Shown: positions 22,698 to 31,489, counted from the stretch's first letter. The stretch: DNA of 47,344 nt from an uncultured Clostridia bacterium (GCA_944386385.1 CALXAV010000014.1:1-47344); one strand, 5' to 3'. Notes: generated from the letters alone by a model not told the origin. Numbers and translations are program-made.

Positions 22698-24122
22698 TTA
22701 AGAATCCAATCTATTATATAGCATTTCCATATAACTATATACTTTTTCATGCCAATTTTCATCTGAAGCATATCTAGTGTTTACACCTTCTACAGTAGGA
22801 CCATTATAGTACCAACCTTCTGCAGTTTCTCCATCATATATTTTTGTTCCTGCAGGATTTAAATAATATTTAACTAAAGATTTGGCTACTGTTTCAATTC
22901 CATCTGCATAATTGTCAAAATCAAGAGAAGATTCATAAGGTGATTCGTCATAAGCTCCATATCCAAATAAATTATTTTTGTCATTTGCAATATTTGAAGT
23001 TCCCCAAGCACTTTCATGGATAGCTATAGAAGCTAAGAATATACCGTTTATATTATATTTCTTTTCCATATTATAAAATACTTGGTAATTGTTTTCAAAA
23101 ACTTTATTTTTATCATTTGGAATATTTGTAAATATCTTCTTATAGTCATTTAAAGTTAATCCACTTGATTTATTTAATTCCATTCCAATATTAACTTTAA
23201 GTAAAATTCTTTGTATTCTATTTTTCTCCACGATGTTTGGCGTAGTTGTAGGTGAAGTTAAATTAGATGTTTTAACATAACCTTCAACACCATCAAATGA
23301 AACTTTAGCCCATTCTTCACTAGGAAGTTCAAGCAATTTAACATCTATACTTTCTTTTGCTTCTGCAACATCAGTAGAAGTATCATTTGCTTCAGATTTT
23401 AGTTTATCATCCTTTACAAGATACATTGTATCTCCAATGTGAACTTGATGTTTAGCTAAGAATTCAGAAGTACCGCGAGAAATTAATTTTGGTGTAGGAG
23501 CAACTAAGTTTGTCCTAGCTAAAATAGTTTCTTCTACAAAGTTACCATTTTCATAAGTTTTTACAACTGTAACTTGATCTTTTCCAAGTATACCCTCTTG
23601 TGTTACAACTTCTTCACCTTTTGGTAAAGTAGGATTATCAGTATATGTAGTCTCAAATTCAACATCACGTTCCTCTGTTGCTTGTTCTTTTACTCTATCC
23701 ATACCAGCATTTTCAGAAATAATGCTTTGCATATTTAGTCTATGTCTATTTAATTCATAAGCTTCTACCTCTTGTGAGCTCTCAGTACTTGCATAACTTT
23801 CCGTAAAAGCTAGGTCTTTTGGGAAAAACAAAGCCATAGAAACAACTAAGATTCCACAACCTGTTAAAATGTGTGATAATTTTAAATCATTAGATTTTGG
23901 TTTGCTTGTCCCATCTTTGGTACGGAAATTAGAAGCAAAGACATTAGAAGTTTTCTTTACTTTGCTAGGTTTTATATCAGTTGTTTTATGCTTTTTAGAC
24001 TTTTTTGCTTGCTTAACGTATGCTTGTTGAGCTTGAGGATTGCTTCTTATTTCTTGAAGTTCTTTAAAGACATCAGATAAATTTCTATTATCATAGTTAA
24101 AAGAATTTTTATCATCTAACAT
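22698..24122 (-). CDS. Membrane-anchored G5-domain glucosaminidase (cell-wall hydrolase)
   Basis: A 474-residue protein; the ATG at 24122 follows AAGGAAAGAGAG, while an upstream ATG at 24155 precedes that site. The N-terminal 80 residues are basic and cytoplasmic, followed by a membrane helix (SHILTGCGILVVSMALFF). Extracellular parts are a G5-like domain (VEFETTYTDNPTLPKGEEVV, TVVKTYENGNFVEE), an SH3-like segment (AKVSFDGVEGYVKTSNL) and a C-terminal glucosaminidase/LytG-type domain. The likely catalytic Glu lies in AIHESAWGTSNIA, with NNLFGYGAYD after it. It cleaves peptidoglycan glycan strands. The second gene of the unit is the membrane protein at 21826. Confidence 0.85.
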   Translation of the reverse strand: MLDDKNSFNYDNRNLSDVFKELQEIRSNPQAQQAYVKQAKKSKKHKTTDIKPSKVKKTSNVFASNFRTKDGTSKPKSNDLKLSHILTGCGILVVSMALFFPKDLAFTESYASTESSQEVEAYELNRHRLNMQSIISENAGMDRVKEQATEERDVEFETTYTDNPTLPKGEEVVTQEGILGKDQVTVVKTYENGNFVEETILARTNLVAPTPKLISRGTSEFLAKHQVHIGDTMYLVKDDKLKSEANDTSTDVAEAKESIDVKLLELPSEEWAKVSFDGVEGYVKTSNLTSPTTTPNIVEKNRIQRILLKVNIGMELNKSSGLTLNDYKKIFTNIPNDKNKVFENNYQVFYNMEKKYNINGIFLASIAIHESAWGTSNIANDKNNLFGYGAYDESPYESSLDFDNYADGIETVAKSLVKYYLNPAGTKIYDGETAEGWYYNGPTVEGVNTRYASDENWHEKVYSYMEMLYNRLDS

Positions 24123-24233
24123 AGCTTTACTCTCTTTCCTTATAAAATAATACACATTTATTATATAATAACAATTTAATTATGTCCACACCTTTTTGCA
24201 AAAAATATCCTATTAGAAAAAATTACTAGCCAC

Positions 24234-24261
24234 TTGCAAAATTCCTAAAATAGTATATAAT
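24234..24261 (+). promoter_or_regulatory. Promoter of rnc
   Basis: TTGCAA at 24234-24239 and TATAAT at 24256-24261 are 16 bases apart. Confidence 0.65.
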
Positions 24262-24295
24262 ATACATATTAAGAAAAGAAAGAAGGTGAAAAAAG

Positions 24296-24970
24296 GTGAA
24301 ATTAGAAGAATTAGAAAAAAATATAGGTTATACATTTAAAAATAAAGAACTACTAAAGCAAGCACTAAGACATACATCTTATGCTAATGAACGTAACTTA
24401 GAAAGTAATGAAAAATTAGAGTTTTTGGGAGATAGTATATTAGAATTTTTATCAAGTAAATATATCTATAATAAGTATACAAAACTAAGAGAAGGAGAAA
24501 TGACTAAAGTTAGAGCAACAGTAGTATGTGAAAAAAGTCTATACAAAGTAGCAAAATTGCATAATTTTAGTGATTTCTTGTACTTAGGAAAATCAGAGAA
24601 AAAGACAGATGGAAAGGAAAGACCTGCAATTCTAGCAGATAGTGTAGAAGCTGTAATAGCAGCTATATACTTAGATGGGGGATTAGAAGAAGCAGAAAGA
24701 TTTATAATAGAAAATTTAAAAGATGCAATCTTAGATGCAACAAAACATGTAGGAGATAAAGATTACAAAACAGTATTACAAGAAAAGCTTCAAGAACATG
24801 GAGAAGTAAAAATAGAATATAAAACAATTGGAGAAAGTGGACCAGACCATGATAAAACATTTGAAGCAGATGTAGAAGTAAACGGAAAATTCTTAGCAAA
24901 AGGAAAGGGGAAAAGTAAAAAGGAAGCACAAATGCAGGCAGCCAAAAAGGCATTGGAAAATTTAAATTAG
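24296..24970 (+). CDS. rnc: Ribonuclease III
   Basis: A 224-residue RNase III that cleaves double-stranded RNA in rRNA and mRNA processing. The signature NEKLEFLGDSILEF near residues 38-51 carries the catalytic Glu and Asp; LADSVEAVIAAIYLDGG carries the second pair. A double-stranded-RNA-binding domain forms the C-terminus (KTVLQEKLQEHG to KKEAQMQAAKKALE). The start is GTG, eight bases after AAGGTG. It is followed at 14 bases by a radical SAM gene, as in many Clostridia. Confidence 0.95.
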   Translation: MKLEELEKNIGYTFKNKELLKQALRHTSYANERNLESNEKLEFLGDSILEFLSSKYIYNKYTKLREGEMTKVRATVVCEKSLYKVAKLHNFSDFLYLGKSEKKTDGKERPAILADSVEAVIAAIYLDGGLEEAERFIIENLKDAILDATKHVGDKDYKTVLQEKLQEHGEVKIEYKTIGESGPDHDKTFEADVEVNGKFLAKGKGKSKKEAQMQAAKKALENLN

Positions 24971-24984
24971 AAGAGAGGTAATTT

Positions 24985-26028
24985 ATGAAAAAACAGTACA
25001 TAATACCAATATTTGTACCACATCTAGGATGTCCAAATGATTGTATATTTTGCAATCAAAAATCCATAAGTGGTCAAAAAAATGAAATGACTAAAGAAGA
25101 AGCCGATAAAATAATAAAGAATTACCTAAAAAGTATGAACAAAGAAGATGCACAAATAGAAATTGCATTTTTCGGAGGAAGTTTTACAGCAATACCAGAG
25201 GAAAAACAAGAGGAATTATTACAAGTTGCTTACCAATATGTAAAAAATGGAGATGTAGAAAGTATTAGAGTTTCAACCAGACCTGACGCTATAAGTAAGC
25301 CGATTTTAAAGAGGCTTAAAAAATATGGGGTTAAAACAATAGAGCTTGGTGTTCAATCCGCTAATAACTATATTTTAAATAGAATAAATAGAGGACATAC
25401 ATTTGAAGATGTTAAAAAAGCATCAAAAATGATTAGATGGCATGGATTTAGATTAGGACACCAAATGATGGTAGGATTACCTGAAAGCACAAGACTAGAT
25501 GAAATAAATACAGCAAAGCAATTAATAAAACTAAAACCTAAAATGGTAAGAATTTATCCAACATTAGTAATAAAAAATACAAAACTAGAAAAAGAATATG
25601 AAGAGGGAACATATAAACCACTATCAGTTGTACAAACAGTAGAAATTTGTAAAGATTTAGTAAGAATGTTTGCAGATAAAAAAATAGATGTAATAAGAGT
25701 AGGACTTCAAACAACAGATGAAATATCAGATCCAAGTAATAAAGATAGTGAAATAGTTGCAGGGCCATATCATCCAGCTTTAAGACAGTTAGTAGAATCA
25801 GCGATGTGGTATGATGCAATAGTAGGAAAAATAAAGAAATTAAATGTAAAAGTAAAAGAAGTAGAAGTTACAGTAAATCCAATTGATAGCAATAATGTAA
25901 TAGGACATAAAAAAGAAAATGTATTGAAACTAAAAGATACATATGATGTAGATTTAGTATTAAAACAAGATAAAAAAGTAAAACAAGGAAAATCAAAAAT
26001 AGAAGTAACTAAAACTTATACAGATTAG
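24985..26028 (+). CDS. Elp3-like radical SAM protein
   Basis: A 347-residue radical SAM enzyme with the 4Fe-4S motif C16-P-N-D-C20-I-F-C23 and FFGGSFTAIP, plus STRPDAISKPILKRLKKYGV and TIELGVQSANNYILNRINRG. This is the bacterial Elp3/MiaB-neighbour group commonly next to rnc and smc in Firmicutes. A chemical role, probably tRNA or protein modification, is not established. The C-terminal 60 residues are lysine-rich (GHKKENVLKLK). It is co-transcribed with rnc. Confidence 0.85.
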   Translation: MKKQYIIPIFVPHLGCPNDCIFCNQKSISGQKNEMTKEEADKIIKNYLKSMNKEDAQIEIAFFGGSFTAIPEEKQEELLQVAYQYVKNGDVESIRVSTRPDAISKPILKRLKKYGVKTIELGVQSANNYILNRINRGHTFEDVKKASKMIRWHGFRLGHQMMVGLPESTRLDEINTAKQLIKLKPKMVRIYPTLVIKNTKLEKEYEEGTYKPLSVVQTVEICKDLVRMFADKKIDVIRVGLQTTDEISDPSNKDSEIVAGPYHPALRQLVESAMWYDAIVGKIKKLNVKVKEVEVTVNPIDSNNVIGHKKENVLKLKDTYDVDLVLKQDKKVKQGKSKIEVTKTYTD

Positions 26029-26058
26029 CTGTTTTTTGGGACGGGCTCAAAAAACAGC
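26028..26058 (+). terminator. Perfect hairpin with a GGGACGGG loop after the radical SAM gene
   Basis: GCTGTTTTTTG (26028-26038) and CAAAAAACAGC (26048-26058) are perfect complements; the loop is GGACGGGCT. It overlaps the stop codon and may be a terminator without a long U-tract. The loop sequence matches the GGGACGGGC end of the type 1 intergenic repeats. Confidence 0.5.
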
Positions 26059-26170
26059 AATACTCATAGTCAGAAATATTAAGTTGCGAAGTAGAATATA
26101 AAGGTTTGCAATATAGATTAAAGAAAAACAAAAAAGAGGATAAAAATAAAAAGAAAGTATAAAAAAGAAT

Positions 26171-26214
26171 AAATCACCTATATTTTACCAATAATAAAAT
26201 AAAGGTGATTTTTT
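26171..26214 (+). promoter_or_regulatory. Terminator-like hairpin holding the yitT ribosome binding site
   Basis: AAATCACCT (26171-26179) pairs with AGGTGATTT (26203-26211), and inner ATTTTA pairs with TAAAAT. The downstream arm is the ribosome binding site itself, followed by six Ts and then the ATG at 26215. Folding would both hide the site and resemble a terminator. Confidence 0.6.
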
Positions 26215-27090
26215 ATGGATATGATAAATGAAAAAAATGAAGAAAGAAGAGGAAGAATTAGAAGAGTAATTTTAGAAGTATTAGGAACAATAATTGGTTC
26301 GTTTATAATGGCATTAGGGGTATCATTATTCTTACTTCCAAATCAATTATCATCAGGAGGAGTTGCTGGTGTTGCAACTATAACATATTACTTATTAAAT
26401 ATACCAATGGGAACAATGATATTATTAATAAATATTCCGTTGTTTCTAATATCAATATTAAAGGTGGGAAAATACTTTTTTATAAAATCTGTTATAGGAA
26501 CAGCTACATTATCATTTTTTATAGATATATTAGATAAATTTGAACCGTTAACAGAAGATAGATTTTTAGCGTGTGTATATGGTGGAATTATTTTAGGAAT
26601 AGGAACAGCGATTTTACTAAAAGCAAACTCATCAACAGGTGGAAGTGATTTAGTAAGTTATGTAGCAAAAAAATACAAACCAACAGTACAGGCAGGTAAC
26701 ATTATAGTTATTGTAGATATTGTTATAGTAAGTTTAAATATGATATTTCTCAAAGAAATAGAAATAGGGCTTTATTCAGCAATTGCAATTTATTTGATGG
26801 GCAAAATGATAGATATTTTATTTGAAGGAATAGATTTTACAAAATTAATGATTATAATTTCAGATAAAAATGAGGAGATAGCAAAAGCAATATTAGAAAA
26901 GATAGAAAGAGGTTCAACAGGTCTTTATGGAAAAGGTATGTATACAGGAAGAGAAAAGTTAGTGCTTATGTGTGCAGCATATAGGAATGACGTGGCAAAA
27001 ATAAAGATGATAGCAAGGAGAATAGACCCAAAAAGTTTTATAGTAATAACAAATTCAAGAGAAGTAGTAGGACAAGGGTTTGAAAAATAG
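26215..27090 (+). CDS. YitT family membrane protein (DUF161/DUF2179)
   Basis: A 291-residue protein with five or six N-terminal membrane helices (LEVLGTIIGSFIMALGVSLF, then LLPNQLSSGGVAGVATI) and a soluble C-terminal DUF2179 domain (GSTGLYGKGMYTGREKLVLM and IDPKSFIVITNSREVVGQGF). This is the YitT/YvjA/YqfU family, common in Bacilli and Clostridia, of unknown transport or sensing role. The start coincides with a hairpin that contains the ribosome binding site. It is a monocistronic gene followed by an intergenic repeat. Confidence 0.85.
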   Translation: MDMINEKNEERRGRIRRVILEVLGTIIGSFIMALGVSLFLLPNQLSSGGVAGVATITYYLLNIPMGTMILLINIPLFLISILKVGKYFFIKSVIGTATLSFFIDILDKFEPLTEDRFLACVYGGIILGIGTAILLKANSSTGGSDLVSYVAKKYKPTVQAGNIIVIVDIVIVSLNMIFLKEIEIGLYSAIAIYLMGKMIDILFEGIDFTKLMIIISDKNEEIAKAILEKIERGSTGLYGKGMYTGREKLVLMCAAYRNDVAKIKMIARRIDPKSFIVITNSREVVGQGFEK

Positions 27091-27134
27091 GGATGTTTCA
27101 CTTTTCTCATTTTTGCACAATTTGGGACACATCT
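27090..27134 (-). repeat. GGGAC-family intergenic repeat, type 2 (copy C)
   Basis: On the minus strand this runs AGATGTGTCCCAAATTGTGC to GTGAAACATCCC. It matches copies D (31404-31461) and E (33189-33245) at both ends with a variable middle. Confidence 0.6.
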
Positions 27135-27146
27135 TCAGGGATTTAT

Positions 27147-27235
27147 AGTAAGTTTTTAGATTTAAGCTTACGCTTACCAGCAATTTGTCTACCCTTAATT
27201 TCCCTACGACAAATTGTTTAATCTAAAAACTTACT
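27147..27235. repeat. 89-bp element predicted to fold as a three-way junction
   Basis: An outer stem of 16 perfect base pairs (AGTAAGTTTTTAGATT with AATCTAAAAACTTACT) encloses two hairpins: TAAGC-TTAC-GCTTA (27163-27176) and CAATTTGTC/GACAAATTG (27181-27216) with a CCCT-bearing loop. The nesting is exact on both strands. It lies between convergent genes and could terminate transcription from both sides, but the internal structure is more elaborate than a terminator needs. Confidence 0.6.
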
Positions 27236-27308
27236 TATAATTTAAAACGGAAGAAGATAAGTAATTAAAAAATTTTACTTATCTTTTGGTTTTAAGTGTA
27301 TATTAATT

Positions 27309-28646
27309 TTATTGTTTTTCCTTTAAAAATCTTTTTAATAAAAATGTTAAGAAATAAGGAAAAGTATAAAATTTTCCATTAAATCCTATGTTTTTGTTAC
27401 ACAATTTTATTCCATATTTAATATCTTTATATAAATTACTATTTATGAGGTTATTAAGTGAAACGGTTGCATTATTATTTGCTTTTACTTCAACAGGAAT
27501 TAGAGAGTTTTTATCTCTTACCATAAAGTCCATTTCTATTTTTTTACTATCATCTTTATAAAAATATAAATCAGAGCCTTCTTTTACTAACATATCACCA
27601 ACAATATTTTCAAATAAAGCACCTTTATATGTGTTAATATTTTCGTTATTTCGTAAATCATCTTGAGCTTCTTCATCTAAAGAACCAATTAGTAGTCCTG
27701 TATCTGCAAAATATAGTCTATAATTATCAGGGTTATAATTTCCTTTCAATGGAAGACTTGCTTGTTCCATTGAATAAGAAATATTTACAATTCCAGCATT
27801 TGAAAGCCATTCAATAACACCTACATATTCTCTGTTTCTTGCCCCAGTTGCTATTTTTGATATTTGAAATTTTTTGTTTTCATTTCCTAAAAATACAGGT
27901 ATTTTTCTATAACAATTTAATATTTTTGTTTTATCTAATCCTCCTGCATACTTTGTTATATCTTCTTCATAGTCTAGTAAAATTTGTTGTTGCATTTTTA
28001 AGATACCACTAAAGTTTTTATTTTCAATAAATTTGCTAACTATTGCAGGCATTCCACCAACTATCATATAATCCTTAAAATTAGACATCATAACATTATA
28101 TTGTGTATTGCTTAAAGGTTTTAGTTCAAGCATATGTTTATACAAATCTTCAATTTGTTCGGCTTTATATCCCTTAGCCCATAAAAATTCTTCAAAATCT
28201 AAAGACCTCATAATATAATCTTCTTTATTTCCAACACTATTTGACTCGATTTCTCTATAATTAATTCCCATTAAAGAGCCTGAACAAATAACATCATATC
28301 CGCCATCTTCGTTAAATGCTTTTAATGAAGTTGCAGTACTTACACATTCTTGCATTTCATCAAAAAATATTAATGTATCATTTTTATTAAGTTCAAGTTC
28401 AGGCATTTTTAATGTTATATTTTTTATTATATTATCAACTTCGAAACCATCTTCAAATATTGTTTTGAATTGCGGTTGAAGAGCAAAATTTATTTCTATA
28501 TATGTTTTATAATTATTTTTTCCAAAATTTCTAATTGCATTTGTTTTTCCTATTTGTCTTGCGCCTTTAATTATTAAAGGTAATCTATCTTTACTTTTTT
28601 TCCATTCAATAAGGTAATCATCGATTTTTCTTCTTAATCTTTCCAT
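27309..28646 (-). CDS. AAA ATPase with DUF4143 domain
   Basis: A 445-residue ATP-binding protein. Walker A is GARQIGKT (28-35), Walker B-like LIFFDEMQECV near 90, then CSGSLMGINYREIESNSVG and a C-terminal DUF4143 domain (VGVIEWLSNAGIVNISYSM; FADTGLLIGSL; ALFENIVGDMLVKEGSDLYF; VEVKANN). The last part contains a PD-(D/E)XK-like core (MDFMVRD, then VEVKANN). These AAA_14/DUF4143 proteins are very common in gut bacteria and of unknown role. Three 33-bp iterons lie directly upstream of the start, suggesting tight control. Confidence 0.85.
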   Translation of the reverse strand: MERLRRKIDDYLIEWKKSKDRLPLIIKGARQIGKTNAIRNFGKNNYKTYIEINFALQPQFKTIFEDGFEVDNIIKNITLKMPELELNKNDTLIFFDEMQECVSTATSLKAFNEDGGYDVICSGSLMGINYREIESNSVGNKEDYIMRSLDFEEFLWAKGYKAEQIEDLYKHMLELKPLSNTQYNVMMSNFKDYMIVGGMPAIVSKFIENKNFSGILKMQQQILLDYEEDITKYAGGLDKTKILNCYRKIPVFLGNENKKFQISKIATGARNREYVGVIEWLSNAGIVNISYSMEQASLPLKGNYNPDNYRLYFADTGLLIGSLDEEAQDDLRNNENINTYKGALFENIVGDMLVKEGSDLYFYKDDSKKIEMDFMVRDKNSLIPVEVKANNNATVSLNNLINSNLYKDIKYGIKLCNKNIGFNGKFYTFPYFLTFLLKRFLKEKQ

Positions 28647-28671
28647 AATCTACCTCCTTATATAATAAGTC

Positions 28672-28748
28672 TATCACATTTTTAGAAAGATTTCAACACC
28701 AAATTATCACATTTTTGGAAACGTTTTTTGGCAAAATATCACATTTTT
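28672..28748. repeat. Three direct repeats (iterons) of TATCACATTTTT at 33-bp spacing
   Basis: Copies begin at 28672, 28705 and 28737, i.e. 33 and 32 bases apart (about three helical turns). The first two share TATCACATTTTT-N-GAAA and a later (C)CAAAA-type end. They lie just upstream of the AAA ATPase start (28646, minus strand) and overlap the expected promoter, so an operator array is likely. Confidence 0.6.
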
Positions 28749-29030
28749 CTATGTAATCACCTTTCTTTATATATATTTCATTTTTAATAGCATATACAAT
28801 ATATATGTTTCATTAAAATATTAAGCTAGTATTAATTTTTTTCATTTAAACTTTCCTTTTCTTTTACATATAAAAATATAGTGTGCTTTAGAATTTACAC
28901 ACTATATTGTATACGCTCTTCTCCTTTTTCTTCTGCTCTATAATATATGAATTCTCTTCACTTATCTCCACACACATGCTGTTTAGTACAAAAACTCAAG
29001 AAGTATGGAACAAGAAATTAAAGTGTATAA

Positions 29031-30155
29031 CTATAAATATAAAGCTATTCGAAATCCAATATCTTGTCTAATTTGGTCTGGATTAACACTATTTCTAGAA
29101 AAAATAGCGAAATCGGATAATTGATTAGCATAACTGACACCTCTATTTATTCTTCCAAATGTGTCATAAGCCTCCATTGTCCACTCCCAAACATTACCTG
29201 CTAAGTCATATATATGTTTTACTTGATACTGTTCATTATTTCCAGTTTTATCTGGGTTATTACTACTATCTTCATCTTTAAAATTTCCTTTTTCATTTCC
29301 AGATAACCATGTTTTTTCTTCATCTGTTCCTCTACTAATCCATCTCATTATTGCATCCCATTGTACCCCATATACTAGTGTACTAGTAACATTGGTATAT
29401 CCACTTTTGCTATCAAATTTTCTTGCTTCCTCTACTGCTCCGCCTGTTTCATCATTCATACTATTGGCCCATTTTATATTGTTGTATACTTTTGAGTTCT
29501 TTTTTATTATCGTATTATTAGAATCATCTATTCCTGTTTCATATCTTCCAATATAAAATCCTCCATTGTTTTTAACACTATTATACATATTAGTTACTTC
29601 TATTGCTGTTTCATTAGTACATCCACCTGTATTACTTAAAACAGGTTCATACATACTGTAGCTAGTTAATTTATCACTTACAAAATCTCCTTGCCGCCAT
29701 ATATAATCTTCTGAGCCAAAGTTTTCTCTTATAAATTCACTAAATTTTGGTACAGGTACCCACACAAATTGATTTCCTATGTTTTGTGTATCAGCTTCTA
29801 TATCAGAAATTACTAACCCTGCATCTACATCATCTAATCCTGGAACTATATAAAATCCTTTAGGAATTATTGCTACCTTTCCATTATCATCAGTAAATAC
29901 TGTATTTCCACTTTGAGAAGCATTAATATATTGTTCATAACTCATTAATGTATTTTCTTCGTTTACTTGTGCATTTTTTGTTTCATTCTTTGCTCTTTGT
30001 GCTTGAGTTAGTATTCCGTTTTCTCCTGTTAGCATTGAAATTGAAACTCCGGCTAAGATTAAAAGTACAATGATAGTGATAACTAATGCTATAAGTGTTA
30101 TTCCTTTAATGCTTTGTTCTTCAATTTTTAAAATTCTATTATTTAGCTTTTGCAT
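29031..30155 (-). CDS. Prepilin-like N-terminus fused to an FGE-like lectin-fold domain
   Basis: A 374-residue protein from ATG 30155 (AAAGGA at nine bases; an ATG three codons earlier abuts the site). The N-terminus IKGITLIALVITIIVLLILA is a class-III-like prepilin helix with Gly before the cleavage point, followed by GVSISMLTGENGILTQAQ. The C-terminal 280 residues form a formylglycine-generating-enzyme-like domain: QFVWVPVPKF, GGFYIGRYETGI, YGVQWDAIMRWI, YDLAGNVWEWTME and IGFRIALYL. It is probably secreted or displayed through a type IV pilus-like machinery encoded elsewhere. The same N-terminus recurs in the gene at 31841 with a different C-terminal fold. Confidence 0.8.
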   Translation of the reverse strand: MQKLNNRILKIEEQSIKGITLIALVITIIVLLILAGVSISMLTGENGILTQAQRAKNETKNAQVNEENTLMSYEQYINASQSGNTVFTDDNGKVAIIPKGFYIVPGLDDVDAGLVISDIEADTQNIGNQFVWVPVPKFSEFIRENFGSEDYIWRQGDFVSDKLTSYSMYEPVLSNTGGCTNETAIEVTNMYNSVKNNGGFYIGRYETGIDDSNNTIIKKNSKVYNNIKWANSMNDETGGAVEEARKFDSKSGYTNVTSTLVYGVQWDAIMRWISRGTDEEKTWLSGNEKGNFKDEDSSNNPDKTGNNEQYQVKHIYDLAGNVWEWTMEAYDTFGRINRGVSYANQLSDFAIFSRNSVNPDQIRQDIGFRIALYL

Positions 30156-30214
30156 ATTAAACATTCCTTTCTTTAGTTTATTTTAAAATATCTTATCAAA
30201 ACGAAAATAAAAAA

Positions 30215-30268
30215 GCAATATTTTTTGCAATATTATTTGCAATGCTTATTTATTTTCTTTTTTGCAAT
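30215..30268. repeat. TTGCAAT direct repeats upstream of the RHH gene
   Basis: TTGCAAT begins at 30225, 30237 and 30262, with a GCAATA at 30215. Repeats 12 bases apart in front of a ribbon-helix-helix gene are a plausible autoregulatory operator. Confidence 0.4.
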
Positions 30269-30297
30269 ACAATTTATTTGTATAGGAGGTAATACAA

Positions 30298-30489
30298 ATG
30301 GCATTTCAAATAAAACCAAATAGAAAAGAAACAGAAAATAAAACAATAAGGTTCCCAGTACCATTAATAGAAGAAATAGAAAAAGCAATAAGGAATAAAG
30401 ATGTAACATTTTCAAGATTTGTAATACAAGCTTGTGAATATGCTTTAAATGATTTAGATGAAAGTGATGATGAGAAAAAGAAGAAATAG
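30298..30489 (+). CDS. Small ribbon-helix-helix-like DNA-binding protein
   Basis: A 63-residue protein: a short strand (NKTIRFPVPLIEEIEKAI), a turn with FSRFVIQACEYALNDL and an acidic/basic tail (DESDDEKKKK). The strand-helix-helix pattern fits the Arc/CopG (RHH) class, which binds DNA as dimers. The ribosome binding site GGAGGTAATACAA is ideal. Repeats of TTGCAAT just upstream may be its own operator. No toxin gene is adjacent, so it is not an obvious antitoxin. It precedes ogg by 49 bases on the same strand. Confidence 0.65.
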   Translation: MAFQIKPNRKETENKTIRFPVPLIEEIEKAIRNKDVTFSRFVIQACEYALNDLDESDDEKKKK

Positions 30490-30538
30490 TATTCTTGAAA
30501 TATAACCACAAATATTGTAAAATAAAAATGGTGATAAT

Positions 30539-31405
30539 ATGAAAGAACAAATATATGAAATAGAAAATGTAGATTCATTTGAATTAAAAGACATCTTTGA
30601 TTGTGGACAATGTTTTAGATGGAATGAACAAGAAGATGAGAGCTATACAGGAGTATTTAAAGGAAATGTTCTAAATGTAAAAAAAGAAGAAAATAAAGTA
30701 ATATTTAGAGGAATATGTAATGGAGATATAAAAGAAGTTGTAGAAGACTATTTTGATTTAAATAGAGATTATGAAAAAATAAAAGAAACTTTAAGTAAGA
30801 TAGATGACAATATGAAAAAAAGTGTTGAATATGGTAAAGGGATACGAATATTAAATCAAGACTTGTGGGAAACAATTATATCTTTTATAATATCTGCAAA
30901 TAACAACATTCCAAGAATAAAAGGGATAATAGAAAGATTGTCTAAAAATTATGGAAAAGAAATAGACTATAATGGAGAAAAATATTACACATTTCCAACT
31001 GTAGAAGAATTAAAAGATGTAAGTGTAGAAAAATATAGAGAATTAGGATTAGGCTTTAGAGATATAAGACTTTATGAAACAACTAAAATGATATTAAATG
31101 GAGAAGTGGACTTAGGTGAGCTAAGAAATAATTCTAATACTATGGAAGTAAGAGATAAATTATTAACATTATCAGGAGTAGGACCTAAAGTTGCAGATTG
31201 TATATTATTATTCTCAGACTTAAAAAGATTTGAAGTATTCCCAATAGATGTATGGGTAAGAAGAGTTATGAATGACCTATACATAAAAAATGAAGATGAA
31301 ACAAAGGTAAATAAAAAACAAATAGAAAAAATAGCAAAAGAAAAATTTGGGGACTTAGCAGGTCTAGCACAACAATATTTATTTTATTGGAGAAGAGAAG
31401 CGTAA
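30539..31405 (+). CDS. ogg: 8-oxoguanine DNA glycosylase (OGG1-type)
   Basis: A 288-residue HhH-GPD glycosylase with the OGG N-terminal domain (DIFDCGQCFRWNEQED). The catalytic Lys is in LSGVGPKVADCILLF and the catalytic Asp in FPIDVWVRR. LWETIISFIISANNNIPRIK matches the family helix. It excises 8-oxoguanine and cleaves the strand by beta-elimination. The start ATG has GGTGAT upstream. Its neighbours are not repair genes, but addB and udg lie within 8 kb. Confidence 0.9.
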   Translation: MKEQIYEIENVDSFELKDIFDCGQCFRWNEQEDESYTGVFKGNVLNVKKEENKVIFRGICNGDIKEVVEDYFDLNRDYEKIKETLSKIDDNMKKSVEYGKGIRILNQDLWETIISFIISANNNIPRIKGIIERLSKNYGKEIDYNGEKYYTFPTVEELKDVSVEKYRELGLGFRDIRLYETTKMILNGEVDLGELRNNSNTMEVRDKLLTLSGVGPKVADCILLFSDLKRFEVFPIDVWVRRVMNDLYIKNEDETKVNKKQIEKIAKEKFGDLAGLAQQYLFYWRREA

Positions 31406-31461
31406 ATTTCGCTATTTAGGAAGTTTCATTTGCGCAAAAAATTTTGCATTGGGACACATCT
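31404..31461 (-). repeat. GGGAC-family intergenic repeat, type 2 (copy D)
   Basis: On the minus strand it begins AGATGTGTCCCAATGC, has a TTTTGC/GCGCAA middle and ends GAAACTTCCTAAATAGCGAA. It matches copy E in reverse orientation over its whole length. Confidence 0.6.
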
Positions 31462-31489
31462 AAAATAAAAAGATAAGTGAAAATTAAAA

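Noticed and set aside
29031-30155. Diversity-generating retroelement variable protein
   Set aside because: The FGE-like fold is used by such systems, but no reverse transcriptase, template repeat or initiation site is seen.
30298-30489. RHH antitoxin of a type II toxin-antitoxin pair
   Set aside because: No toxin-like gene is adjacent; the next gene is ogg.
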